DNA of 64,000 nucleotides from Laguncularia racemosa (taxonomy: Eukaryota; Streptophyta; Magnoliopsida; Myrtales; Combretaceae). The position numbers and the translations under genes are program-made. The stretch covers positions 372,001 to 436,000 of the forward strand of contig JBBMOL010000244.1 in the NCBI GenBank assembly GCA_037954665.1. Direction: 5' to 3'. Shown piece after piece: positions 1 through 10,118 of the stretch (positions are counted from its first letter, which is position 1; the number at the start of each line of letters is the position of its first letter). The notes beneath the pieces were generated by a model that worked only from the letters and a program-made list of their open reading frames with translations, ran no database searches and was not told the origin of the DNA.

Positions 1-8
1 TATAAATA
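1..8 (+). promoter_or_regulatory. LTR TATA box (5' LTR)
   Basis: TATAAATA, identical to the copy at 10111-10118 in the 3' LTR, where a run of CACG/CGTG palindromes lies directly upstream. It is the likely RNA polymerase II promoter of the element; transcription should start about 30 bp downstream. No expression can be read from sequence. Confidence 0.6.
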
Positions 9-944
9 GACCGTTAGTTGCCCTAGAACAGGTTACGAATTTTTTTATTGGCTCTGACTCTCATAACAGCAAAGGAAAAGAAGATTATGTCGATTCCAAA
101 GGAGATTGAAGACCCACGAAGAAGAAGATTCTATCTTTAAGGGTTGTGACTATGAATTTTATTTATTCTTCCTGTAATTGTATTTCTTTTGTCCAATTAA
201 TGGAGGAGTAGACTCTAAATCTAGATTTTATTCAAAACTTCTCTGTCATGTGATGAAGATTTGGCTTTTAATGCAAAGTTGTTGGCTTTCTTATGATTAA
301 TTGCAAGCCCTTCAATTGTTTCTTAGATTCATAGATCCGGAATATGAATTTATGCATAATATCATATTAGTTAATTGAGAAATTGCTCTTATGATTAGAT
401 TTAATGCAATTAATGAGATTCGATTGTTCTTCTAGAGATAGGAAACAAGAGTCTTCTGTTTACATCGATTATTTTAATGCGAATTCATGTGCTTTATGCA
501 ATTTTAGGTTGCTATTAACTAAGGAGAGATCCTATTTGATAAACCTAGGATTAGATAGGTTAATATACTTGAGAAAGTAGTTAACTTGACTAGAGAATTC
601 GACAGTATAAGAAGTCAATTACGCCAATCTTCATAAATCTAATGAATTACATGATAGATGAGTAGAATAAGATCTAGGTTGCTTTTGTTAATTGATAAAT
701 CTTCCGAACCATTGTTGTTAGTGAGTTATTAGTTTTAAGATTAGAGTAATTAAGTTTCAACCAACATATTTAAGCGTCGGTTAGATAATAGGAACGAAGT
801 TAGTACTAGTAGTTGGTGTATCTCTGAGGGACGACCTTGTGCTTACTCGCTATATTACGCTACGATAGGTGCGCTTGCCTATTGCTTCGTAGTAAGATTA
901 AGAACAAGAATTCAATTTATTAAAACTACGATTGGCAACGATCA
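1..944 (+). repeat. 5' LTR of the Athila element (3' two thirds)
   Basis: Matches 10111-11055 nearly base for base, with about 20 differences, mostly transitions. It starts exactly at the LTR TATA box and ends in CA at 943-944, seven bases before the primer binding site. The U3 part and its palindromes lie to the left of the window; they can be read in the 3' LTR. Confidence 0.93.
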
Positions 945-950
945 AGTTTT

Positions 951-968
951 TGGCGCCGCTGCCGGGGA
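951..968 (+). other. Primer binding site, tRNA-Asp type
   Basis: TGGCGCCGCTGCCGGGGA is complementary to the 3' end of plant tRNA-Asp with one mismatch (C for T at position 9). This primer is usual for Athila/Tat-lineage elements. It starts seven bases after the LTR end. Confidence 0.88.
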
Positions 969-1091
969 TATGCTAATATTAGAAAAACTTTTTACTTATT
1001 AATTTAACCAATTTATTTCTTTCTTATCTTTTTTCCCTTTTCTTCCTGAGAATTTAGAGCTCATAATTGATTTGTATTACGTTTACAGTGC

Positions 1092-2579
1092 ATGACCAGA
1101 AGTCACTCCAAGGAACTTGCTATTTTTAATCCTGAGCCAGAGAAAATTATTAGTCGTTATCAGAAAAAGCAACACTCGACTGAGTCAACATCATTTGGTA
1201 TTCAAGGAGAATCACTGAAGGAAGAAATGGCTGATCAAGTCAATAATCGTGCTCAAGAGCTGAATCAAGGAAATGTTATTGTGGATCCCCTGAATCATCA
1301 ACTAGTTGATAATAGAGATGGTCGAGTTAATGAGCCACCTAGAACCAATTCTGATTTTGCCAGGCCAAACTTGATAGGCATTAGCTCTAGCATAGTCCGT
1401 CCTCGAGTAGAGGCAAATAATTTTGAACTTAAGCCTGCCGTGATTCAGATGGTGCAGCAATATACTCAATTTGATGGTTTACAGGATGAAGATCCAAATG
1501 CGCATATCCAACTCTTTCTGGAGATATGTGATACCTTCAAATTTAATGGTGTTAGTGATGATGCGATCCGCCTCAGGCTCTTCCCATTCTCTTTGAAAGA
1601 TAAGGCTAAGCAGTGGCTGAATTCTTTACCGAGGAACTCCATTACGACATGGCAAGGTCTGATTAAGAAGTTTATGGACAAATTCTTCCCTCCTTGAAAG
1701 ACCGCTAAACTTCGAGCTGAGATTCAATCTTATCATCAGTATGACATGGAGACGTTGTATGAAACCTAGGAGAGATTCAAGGAGTCAATGCGGAAATGCC
1801 CACACCATGGGATCCTAGAGTGGCTTCAAGTTCAGATATTTTATAATGGGTTGAACTATCAAACGAGACAAACAGTAGATGCCACAGCTGGTGGCACCTT
1901 GAACCATAAAACTCCTGAAGAAAGTTTGACTCTTTTTGAAGACATGGCTGCGAATAATTATGAATGGTCACATGGTAAGGGTAGAGAAAAGAAGGTGGCA
2001 GGCATTCTTGAAGTGGATGTGGCTACTTCTATCATGTCCAAAGTTGAGGCTTTATCTAGAAAGATCGACAGGTTGGCTGTCTCACAACATCAGTTGGCTA
2101 TTGTGGAACCCTCAGGTGGTGAAGAAGGGCAAACAGAGCAAGTGGATTATTTGGGAAACCCAATTCGGCCCTAGAACAATCCATAGAGCAATACTTATAA
2201 CCTAGGATGGAGAAATCACCCAAATTTTTCTTGGACTAACAACAGTAATATTCAGAAGGGCAATCCGAATCCTCCACCAGGTTATCAAAGGCCATTGGTC
2301 CAGAGTTCCAAACCGCCACTTGAAGATCTCCTCACAAAATTCATCAAGGATTCAGAAGACAGACAGAAGTCCTTAGATTTGATTCTGAAAAATCAAGACT
2401 CGGCTCTAAGGAATCATGAGGCATCAATACACAATCTTGATAACCAGGTCAGTCAGATAGCTAAGCTTCTATCAGAGAGATCTCAAGGTTCACTACCGGG
2501 AAACACAGAAACCAACCCTAGAGAACATGTTAAGGCTGTCACATTACGAAGTGGTAAGGAACTACAACCAAAGGTTTAA
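1092..2579 (+). pseudogene. Athila gag, broken by several stops
   Basis: Capsid-like precursor that would package element RNA in cytoplasmic particles. The ATG at 1092 follows a ~120 base leader. The first open part (201 aa) has a polar N-terminus, then the retrotransposon gag core (about residues 105-201: FELKPAVIQMVQQ, FLEICDTFKFNGVSDDAIRLR, W near 174). The frame continues through TGA 1695-1697, TAG 1767-1769 and two TAGs near 2172-2184. A further part at 2295-2579 is helix-rich and polar, with a heptad-like LDLILKNQDSALRNHEASIHNLDNQ stretch cut here into its pattern rather than quoted whole; it ends in TAA at 2577. I saw no CCHC knuckle. Most stops fit CAG or CAA (Gln) or TGG (Trp) with one transition; the first fits CGA to TGA. 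Confidence 0.87.
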
Positions 2580-3416
2580 GAAGAAGAGAGTCGGATGACT
2601 GAGCCAGCAAAAGAACAAGTAGTTCTCAAAGAAGGGGAAAAGCATTCATAAAAATCACCTAAAGAGAAATCATCACCTCCATTAATCCCAGAATACAAGC
2701 CTAATGTTCCTTACCCAGCACGACTCAAGAAGAACAGAACAGATGAGCACTATGGCAGATTTTTAGAGATATTCAAGCAATTGCATATCAACCTTCCACT
2801 GGTTGAGGCATTATCACAAATGCCACGATATGCAAAATTTTTGAAAGAGTTGCTATCGAACAAAAGGAAGCTTGAAGAGTTCTCCACTGTAACTTTAGGA
2901 GGAGAATGCTCTACGGTAATTCAGAACAAACTCCTAAAGAAGTTAAAAGATCCTAGGAGCTTTACCATCCCTTGCTTGATAGGGAATTTATCTGAAGAAC
3001 GGGCATTGGCTGATTTGGGAGCCAACATTAATTTGATGCCATACAAGATGTTCCAAAAATTGGGTATTGGAGAGCCGAAACAAACCAAAATGAGTCTTCA
3101 GTTAGCCAATCGATCAGTCAAATTCCCGAGAGGAGTAGTTGAAGATGTATTAGTGAAGGTGCAGGACTTCATCTTCCCGGTGGATTTCGTCATCCTTGAC
3201 ATGGAAGCAGATGTGGAGGTCCCTCTTATATTGGGGAGGCCATTTTTGGCTACTGCTAGAGCCATAATTGATGTTGGGGATAGGAAGTTAGTGTTGAGAG
3301 TGGGAAATGAAGAGGTCATAGTGAAAATGCCTGACGTCCTTAAACAAAGCCTGCACCATGATGATACATGCTATGTAATCGACTACCTCGACTTCGCAGT
3401 TTTAGATTCATTGTAA
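2580..3416 (+). pseudogene. Athila aspartic protease region
   Basis: Frame continues from gag after TAA 2577-2579; a further TAA lies near 2650. The protease proper is within 2781-3416. The segment ALADLGANINLMPYKMFQKL is the usual retropepsin site region of this lineage, with DLGA in place of the retroviral DTGA. The second retropepsin signature appears as VPLILGRPFLATARAIIDV. The protease would cleave the Gag-Pol polyprotein. The domain itself is open and looks intact, but it is separated from gag and RT by stops, so no full polyprotein can be made. It ends in TAA 3414-3416, which fits CAA with C to T. Confidence 0.86.
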
Positions 3417-5304
3417 GACCTGTTGATTGGTGATGCATTGGAATTGTGTTTGATGAATGGGGAGAAAGAGCAACCTGAAAATATGGCGATTAGAGCAGTT
3501 GTCAATCAGCTTAACAATAATCCTGAGTTGAGAGAAGAAAGAAGCTTTGAAGGTATGAATAGATCCACCCTTTAGAGATCGAAACCTTCAATTGAGGAAC
3601 CACCTGAGCTAGAATTGAAACAACTGCCAGACTACCTTCAATATGCATTTTTGGAAGAAGATTCTAAACTTCCAGTCATAATTGCGTCAAATCTGGATCG
3701 AGATCAGTAGGAAAGGTTATTGCATGTCCTAGGGCAACACAAGAAAGCAATTGCATGGAAAATTGTAAATATAAAGGGGATTAGCCCATCGTTTTGTACA
3801 CACAAAATTTTGATGGAAGATTGTGTCAAGCCAGTGGTACAACCACAATGCCGACTTAATCCAAATATGAGAGATGTTGTAAAAAATGAAGTCATCAAAT
3901 TGCTTGATGCAGGAATGATCTACCCGATTTCTGATAGCTTATAGGTGAGCCCCATTCAAGTAGTTCTGAAGAAAGGCGGTATGATAGTGGTACCGAATGA
4001 AAAAAAATGAACTCATCCCGATGAGAACTGTCACTAGATGGAGAGTTTGTATAGATTACCGCAAGCTAAATGACACAACTCGAAAGGATCATTTTCCTCT
4101 TCCATTTGTGGACCAAATGCTTAAAAGGTTAGTTGGACATGCATATTATTGTTTCCTCGATGGGATGTGTGGATATTTTCAGATTCCTATCGCACCTGAA
4201 GACCAGGAAAAGACGACATTCACATGCCCTTTTGGGACCTTTGCTTATCGACGCATGCCTTTCGGATTATGCAACGCTCCAGCCACCTTTCAACAATGCA
4301 TGATGGTTATTTTTGAGGATATGGTAGGAGACAAGATGGAAGTATGCATGGATGATTTTTCTGTTTTCGGGAATTCTTTTGATAAGTGTCTACACCATCT
4401 TGAGTTAGTGTTGCAACGTTGTGAAGACACTAACCTGGTCCTAAATTGGGAGAAGTGTCATTTTATGGCAAAAGAAGGTATTGTTTTGGGCCATAAAATC
4501 TCCAAGAAAGGCATAGAAGTGGATGAGGCAAAGATCGAAGCAATTTCTAAATTGCCCCCACCATCTTCAGTTAAGGCAATACGAAGTTTTCTTGGCCATG
4601 CAGGGTTCTATCGACGATTCATTAAAGATTTTTCAAAAATTGCTAGGCCGATGACAAAACTCTTGGAGAAGGATACCTCCTTTGACTTCAACCAGGAATG
4701 CATTGATGCATTTGAACTCCTCAAGCAAAAACTCATCACTGCACCTATCATGGTCACACCAACATGGGACGTTCCCTTTGAGATTATGTGTGATGCTAGT
4801 GACTCGGCTATGGGAGCTGTTCTGGGTCAGCGAAAGGACAAATACTTTCAACCCATTCATTATGCTAGCAAAACACTCACTCCTGCACAAGAAAACTATA
4901 CAACCACTGAGAAGGAGTTGCTAGCAGTTGTCTTTGCCTTTGACAAGTTCAAACCATATCTCATCTTATCTAAGGTCATCGTATATACAGATCATTCCGC
5001 CTTGAAATTCTTGCTAACAAAACAGGATGCAAAGCCACGCCTCATTCGGTGGATCTTACTTCTTCAAGAGTTTGATCTTGAGATAAGAGATAAAAAGGGT
5101 GTCGAAAATCTAGCAGCCGACCACCTATCACGTTTGGAGAATCCCTGTTTAGAAAGACCGAACGAAGTTGAGATCAACGATGAGTTCCCTGAGGAACGAT
5201 TGTATGCCATCAAGACCGTTGAAGATGATATCATCCCATGGTTTGCTGATATTGCCAATTACCTAGTGAAAAGGGCCCTTCCTAAGGATATGAACAAGCA
5301 GTAG
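3417..5304 (+). pseudogene. Athila reverse transcriptase and RNase H
   Basis: The frame of gag and protease runs through stops near 3573, 3708 and 3942 to about 4000. There a run of eight A replaces the expected seven and shifts the frame; the rest is open from 3997 to 5304. RT: WRVCIDYRKLND at the start of the open part, FPLPFVDQML, CGYFQIPIAPEDQEKTTF, FGLCNAPATFQ, and the catalytic MDD at 4348-4356 (CMDDFSVFG). RNase H: MCDASDSAMGAVLGQR, then YTTTEKELLAVVFA and VYTDHSALKFL, so the acidic catalytic residues are present. It would copy element RNA into DNA. Enzymatic motifs survive but expression would need bypass of several stops and one frameshift. The final TAG (5302) fits CAG to TAG. Confidence 0.92.
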
Positions 5305-6528
5305 AAGAAGAAATTTTTCACTGAATTGAAGCACTACTACTGGGAGGATCCACATTTATTTAGAATTTGTGCTGATCAGATGATTCGAAGGTGTGCTTCC
5401 CATGGAGAAGGATGGAAAATCTTATTCCACTGTTACAGTGGGCCAACGAGAGGACATCATAGTGCCAATAGGACGGCGCACAAAGTATTGGAAGCAGGAT
5501 TTTACTGGCTGTCATTGTTTAGGGATGCTCAGAGATATATAGCTCGATGTGACCGATGCCAGAGGGATGGTAACATATCAAAAAGGAATGAAATGCCACA
5601 ACACCACATATTAGAGTGTGAAGTATTCGATGTGTGGGGCATTGACTCTATGGGACCCTTTCCTCCTTCCTTCGGAAATAAATACATATTGGTAGCTATG
5701 GATTATGTCTCTAAATGGGTAGAAGCACAAGCCTTGTCGACTAATGACTCCCGGGTGGTTGTTAAATTCTTGAAGAAGCTCTTCTGTAGATTCGGGGTCC
5801 CACGGGCACTCATAAGTGACAGAGGTACACACTTCTGTAATTCGCAAGTTGAAAAGATTCTTAAGCGATATGGGGTGACTCACCGTCTTGCTACGCCATA
5901 TCACTCCCAAACTAGTGGGCAAGTGGAGGTTTCAAACAGGGACCTAAAGCGTATCTTAATGAAGTCCGTGTCTCACCATAGACGAGATTGGGCCGAGGAG
6001 TTAGATGATGCTTTGTGGGCATATCGGACAGCTTACAAAACCCCCCTTGATACTACTCCATATCGATTGGTCTATGGGAAAGCTTGCCATTTACCAGTTG
6101 AGATTCAGCACAAGGCATTTTGGGCGATCAAATCTGCCAATTTAGACCTCAGCTGGTCTGGAGCACATCGAAGGATGTAACTTAATGAGCTAGATGAATG
6201 GAGGCTCATGGCATATGACAATTCATATATATACAAAGAGAAAGCCAAGAAGTTTCATGATGCTCGGCTACCACGGAATGGACAGTTTAATGAAGGGGAC
6301 TTTGTATTACTTTTCAACTCTAGGTTGAAATTGTTCCCTGGGAAGCTTAAATCAAGATGGTTCGGTCCATTCCGGGTAAAAAAGGTTTTTCCCTACGGCA
6401 CAGTTGAGTTGGAACACTCGGAGAAAGGCTTTTTCAAGGTGAATGGTCAAAGGCTTAAGCATTACTTTGGGGACCAAACAGTTTTGGAAGAAAAGGAGGA
6501 GCTGAACCTTATTCTCATCTCCATTTGA
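5305..6528 (+). pseudogene. Athila integrase
   Basis: Same frame as RT-RNase H, after the TAG at 5302-5304. A zinc-binding region HHCC is readable (CASHGEG then HH, and CDRCQRDG near 5550). The core has D in WGIDSMGPF, D in ISDRGTHF and E in GQVEVSNRD, the D,D(35)E set. The C-terminal part (6208-6528) carries the GDFVLLFNSRLKLFPGKLKSRWFGPF module of Ty3/gypsy integrases. TAA at 6178-6180 splits core from C-terminus and fits CAA to TAA. The protein would insert element cDNA into the genome. There is no chromodomain, as expected for Athila. Confidence 0.91.
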
Positions 6529-6949
6529 GCTCCACCGGTTCATTACGTCGAGCTAACGACGTTAAACAACAACACTTCTTGGGAGGCAACCCATGTTGTT
6601 TAGGTAAGTTTTCTTCTTTACTCTTTACTTTCTTTATTATCACCCATTGTTTTGGAGTAACTTTTGCAGGACAGCAAGCTATAAAGGGGTTAACCAAGTT
6701 TGGATTCTATGAAAGTCACCTTAATAGAGCTTCTTTTAATCTCTAAGTGTGGGAAAATTCAGGATGGGAGACCTTTTCAAGGGAGTGCAAGATGAAGTGA
6801 TGACAGGTATGTACTTTGACCAGGTACACTAGTGGTGTATCCGGTTTCTCACACATGCCAGAGGGTGTCTAAATTGACTTTGCAATACAAAAGGGGAATA
6901 CGTTATGGTGTGGCCTCTCGTGCACTTCAAAAAAATGCTCATTGTGTAC
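6529..6949 (+). other. Start of Athila 3' non-coding region
   Basis: No convincing coding sequence. It holds a TCTAAGTGTGGGAAAAT stretch (about 6743-6759) that resembles the polypurine-tract flank near 9605 and a further copy at 8411. Small ORFs here are short and resemble nothing I know. Confidence 0.5.
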
Positions 6950-7330
6950 ATATCAGAGATACACGAATAAGGTACATGCTCGTGTACCTGGTCGTGTATC
7001 TAACCCATAGAAGGCACAATTCGATACACGAACAAGGTACACGCTCGTGTACCTGGTCATGTATCTGACCCACAGAACACCCCCTTTATATACACGAACA
7101 AGATACACGCTCGTGTACCTAGTCGTGTATTTGACTCACAAAATGCTCTCCCATGATACACGAACAAAGTATACGCTCGTGTACCTGGTCGTGTATCTAA
7201 CCCACAGAATGCTCTTCCACGATACACGAATAAGGTACACGCTCGTGTACCTGGTCATGTATCTAACCCACAGAAAGGAATCCAAAGTACACGACCAAAG
7301 TACATGACCGTATACTTTGGTCGTGTATCT
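6950..7330 (+). repeat. Tandem array of 65-66 bp units with CACG/CGTG palindromes
   Basis: Five units; the marker GCTCGTGTACC starts at 6978, 7043, 7109, 7175 and 7241, giving spacings of 65, 66, 66 and 66. Each unit reads like ATACACGAACAAGGTACACG, then CTCGTGTACCTGG, then TCGTGTATCT, then ACCCACAGAA. GTACACGCTCGTGTAC is a perfect palindrome apart from its two central bases. A sixth, looser set of the same half-sites follows at 7287-7330. The array ends just upstream of a TATA box at 7348. Confidence 0.9.
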
Positions 7331-7347
7331 ATTTTTTCTGCTCGTAC

Positions 7348-7355
7348 TATAAAAG
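7348..7355 (+). promoter_or_regulatory. Candidate internal TATA box in Athila 3' region
   Basis: TATAAAAG in the context CTCGTACTATAAAAGGATTC, a near-ideal plant TATA box, about 20 bp after the palindromic array. Downstream comes a C- and T-rich leader without ATG up to a perfect splice donor at 7491. This arrangement suggests an internal polymerase II promoter; transcription is inferred, not shown. Confidence 0.45.
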
Positions 7356-7490
7356 GATTCCTCACTTCACTCTGCCATTTACACGACCCATTCTCCATTC
7401 GTGTATTTGACCCACTCACTCCCACTCTACTCCTCCATACCGTAGTTGTTCTTTCCACACCATAAATTTCTTCCGTTTCAAGGACTCAAG

Positions 7491-8168
7491 GTAAGTAAGT
7501 TTTCTCTTCTTCTTCTTCAATACTTATTGCAATACGGTTGTTGCTCGGTTTTCTTTTACGACTACCATACATGCTTGCATCTATGATGATGGTATGATGA
7601 GTGATTTCGCATTTTGGAAGTCGATTGTTGATAGATCTGTAGACATTTTGAACTCACGTGAATGCATGTATGATTGATGTCATGAGTGGCTGCCAAACAA
7701 ATGAATCGGCAGTTAGGGTTTGAACATGAATATTTTGGACTTTGATTTTGTGGGTTTCTAGAACAATGTTGTTGTGTTTCTTTTCCGATCTTCTTCTTAA
7801 AAACCAAGTTATGAGGCCATTTGTTTTTTTTACGATGACTAAACTATCACACCTAGCTTCTTAGAATCAAGATTCGAACTTTATCGTTTGATGATGCTTT
7901 GGGTGTGTTGTAGTTACATTTTTTGCCTTCATGAAGGTAAATTGATAATATACCAAAGCCACAAGACCTGATTCTGAGCGTTCCTATGGTAATTTGTGCA
8001 TGTATGAGATGGGTAGATACACAATCAGGTACACAATCATGTACTTTGGTTGTGTATCTCAACTGTGCTATCTTCCTCCTTGTTTCAGAAACCCAATGCA
8101 ATTCTTATCATTTTCTTTGTGTAATTAAAAGAACCTAACCTATTTTGAGACCATTGTGATTGATTCAG
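7491..8168 (+). other. Predicted 678-base leader intron
   Basis: Donor CTCAAG|GTAAGTAAG at 7490/7491 is a textbook plant 5' splice site, followed by a T/C-rich stretch. Acceptor TTGATTCAG|ATGG at 8168/8169 puts the exon start exactly on the ATG of the basic ORF. Other splice choices are possible. Spliced subgenomic RNAs for env-like third ORFs are known in some plant Ty3/gypsy elements (barley Bagy-2), which makes the reading plausible. Confidence 0.4.
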
Positions 8169-8264
8169 ATGGTCAAAAAGACTTGTGCAGTTAAACCGAA
8201 GTTTACCAAGAAGAAGAAGACCACCCCTGCTAAGAGGAAGCGGGATGGTGCTAGTTCATCCTGA
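8169..8264 (+). CDS. Small basic ORF (31 aa) with nuclear-localisation-like Lys/Arg runs
   Basis: ATG at 8169, TGA at 8262. The peptide starts MVKKTCAVKPKF and holds KKKK and KRKR clusters, about 14 of 31 residues being Lys or Arg, ending in Ser-rich residues. It sits where Athila elements carry an env-like or other third ORF, so it may be the stump of one. Alternatively it is a real short nucleic-acid-binding or nuclear-targeted peptide, or chance. The start is chosen because a predicted acceptor lies directly before it. I do not recognise a family. Confidence 0.3.
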   Translation: MVKKTCAVKPKFTKKKKTTPAKRKRDGASSS

Positions 8265-9584
8265 TTGACATTCTGCTAGCTATGCAATTGGTCCATCACC
8301 TGTTTAATCCCGGGAAGTCTTAGTTCCTTTTCTTTTTATTTTTTCTTTTTATCTCTTTATTTCTCATTACGTTCTTAAATGATAAAGACATTGGGGACAA
8401 TGTCTCAATCTAAGTGTGGGGAAGGGGATACTAAAGAAATTTGATAAGGGTTGTGCTGAATTGTATGAGTCATTCAAAAATTTCCCCTAATTTTTGTTTT
8501 TCTCTTTTTGCTTGATAATCGAATTTTGAAATCATGATTGCAAATTACATAGTATTCTAGCATTTAGTGAATGAATTCCTCTAAAAGAGTGTTGTGCATG
8601 TCACCTTTGTCTTCTTTGGAACATTGATACTTAGTCAAAGTTATGGGATAAAATCGTTGTGAAACTCAAAGATCTTGAGAGCCATTTAATCTTTCATGAA
8701 AGGGCAAATGAAATTATTCTCTTGGTGATCCTTCTTAGAAGATCTCTTTAAAGTAATAATTTAATGAAAGCATGTTATACTTGAAAAATAAATGATTGGT
8801 TAGTATGGGCAGGCTTTGGTCCCTCAGAAGAGCGAAGTTTGACTCCGCTACTAACTAGTCAAAATAATAAGTTAAGGTAATAGAGGTTCGATGGGGTTCC
8901 TTTAAAACCTGGTCACCTAAGGTCGTCTGGCCTGGGATCGGCCGACCGAGGAAATTACCGTAATAAAATGAAATACCATAAAGGCAAAAGTTGAGAGGGT
9001 CTTGTAACTCGAGTAATTAAGCCCATAGGAACGCCCTCAATTGAGGGGATAACGTTCGTTAACTTGGGTGATGAGCCTAGGATTATCGGCTGAAAACTCG
9101 TTACAAGGGTTGCAAGATCCCAAAAAAAAAAAAAAAAAGGATGAAACCAGTGAACTATTACAAAGAATAAAATCTTTGAAGAGATCAACCAATAAGGAGG
9201 AGGAATCCAGGGGAAACATAGATGCAATGTATTTTCATTATTGATTGCTTTACTAAGAGAGATAATTGAGAAGATTATAGACTCTTTAGTGGTGGTTGAA
9301 ATGTACTACGTTTCCTTTTGCTCTAATTGATCTTGTGTCTAATTTTGATCATGAAAGCCATTGTTAAATGACAAGGGTAAAGATTGGTCTTCTCTGATTA
9401 ATCCTAGAAATTTGACTAAAGTATCTTTGTTAGAATACTTTCATGATAAGGTGAGAAGCACACTCATTAGATTGAGGGATTGCATTGAGCTTTAAAGATT
9501 AAAATTCATAAATGCTAATGTCTGAGTAGTATTATTTGGTAACGACAATCATGATTAATGAGAAGTTTGATTAATGTTTTATTT
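8265..9584 (+). other. Athila 3' non-coding region
   Basis: No coding sequence I can support. It contains an A17 run at about 9121-9137 and the hairpin and G-rich motif at 8387-8429 (own entry). Long non-coding stretches between integrase or env-like ORF and the 3' LTR are usual in Athila. Confidence 0.6.
8387..8429 (+). promoter_or_regulatory. Hairpin plus polypurine-like motif, internal copy
   Basis: GACATTG GGGA CAATGTC (8387-8404) is a perfect 7-bp stem with a 4-base loop, followed after six bases by TAAGTGTGGGGAAGGGGAT. The same layout (hairpin, short gap, TAAGTG-A/T-GGGG) lies directly before the 3' LTR at 9585-9622. It could act as a second, internal plus-strand primer; this is inference. 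Confidence 0.45.
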
Positions 9585-9622
9585 TGCTTGAGGACAAGCA
9601 AAGACTTAAGTGAGGGGAAGTT
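9585..9622 (+). promoter_or_regulatory. Polypurine tract with upstream hairpin
   Basis: TGCTTG AGGA CAAGCA (9585-9600) forms a perfect 6-bp stem. It is followed by TTAAGTGAGGGGAAGTT, whose purine run ends directly at the LTR start TGATAAG. It is the expected plus-strand primer of reverse transcription. The hairpin context is shared with the internal copy at 8387. Confidence 0.75.
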
Positions 9623-9837
9623 TGATAAGTCGCAAAATACCCTTATCTAAAGTAATGAAATTGTGCTTTATTGTTAAATTTTTAGATGATTTGTTGAAGA
9701 AAAGGATGCTTAATGGAATGAATGTTAATTTCAGGATCTTCTAGAGTATTTTGGAGCTAAGGGAAGGAGTTTTGAAGAGTCGGATCAAGTTTGGAAGGAA
9801 TTGGATACAATACATGTGAAGAAAAGAATTCTGGAAA

Positions 9838-10095
9838 GTACACAAGCGAAATACACGCCCATGTACTTTGCTTGTGTATACTGAAGTGGATGTCTAGAAA
9901 GTACACGAGCAAAGTACATACCCATGTACTTTGCTTGTGTATCTAAGTTTTGCTGCTGTTCAACGATGTTTCAAATACACGACCAATGTACACTCCCATG
10001 TACTTGCTCGTGTATATTCACATAAGGACACTTGGAAGCAAGCATGAGATACACGAACGAGATACATTACTCGTGTATCCGCTCGTGTATGTATC
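9838..10095 (+). repeat. U3 array of palindromic CACG/CGTG half-sites
   Basis: Repeats of the type GTACACGAGCAAAGTACATA, then CCCATGTACTTTGCTTGTGTAT. Unit starts are near 9838, 9901 and 9975, so the period is looser than in the internal array. Inverted halves (TACACGAGCAAAGTAC with GTACTTTGCTTGTGTA) can form long stems. The array lies 20-280 bp upstream of the LTR TATA box, the position of a promoter enhancer. Confidence 0.8.
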
Positions 10096-10110
10096 CAACC
10101 CGAGTACATG

Positions 10111-10118
10111 TATAAATA
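10111..10118 (+). promoter_or_regulatory. LTR TATA box (3' LTR)
   Basis: TATAAATA just after the palindromic U3 array; same as positions 1-8. From the 3' LTR it could drive readthrough into the N-family copy at 11056. Confidence 0.6.

Noticed and set aside
2295..2579. Separate coiled-coil gene
   Set aside because: In frame with gag on both sides and positioned as the Athila gag C-terminal part.
6832..7307. ORFs with VYLVVYLTH-type repeats
   Set aside because: Product of translating the tandem array; 65-66 bp period, no independent coding evidence.
9121..9137. Poly(A) tail of a retroposed transcript
   Set aside because: No flanking duplication and no gene-like or SINE-like sequence upstream; it lies within the Athila non-coding region.
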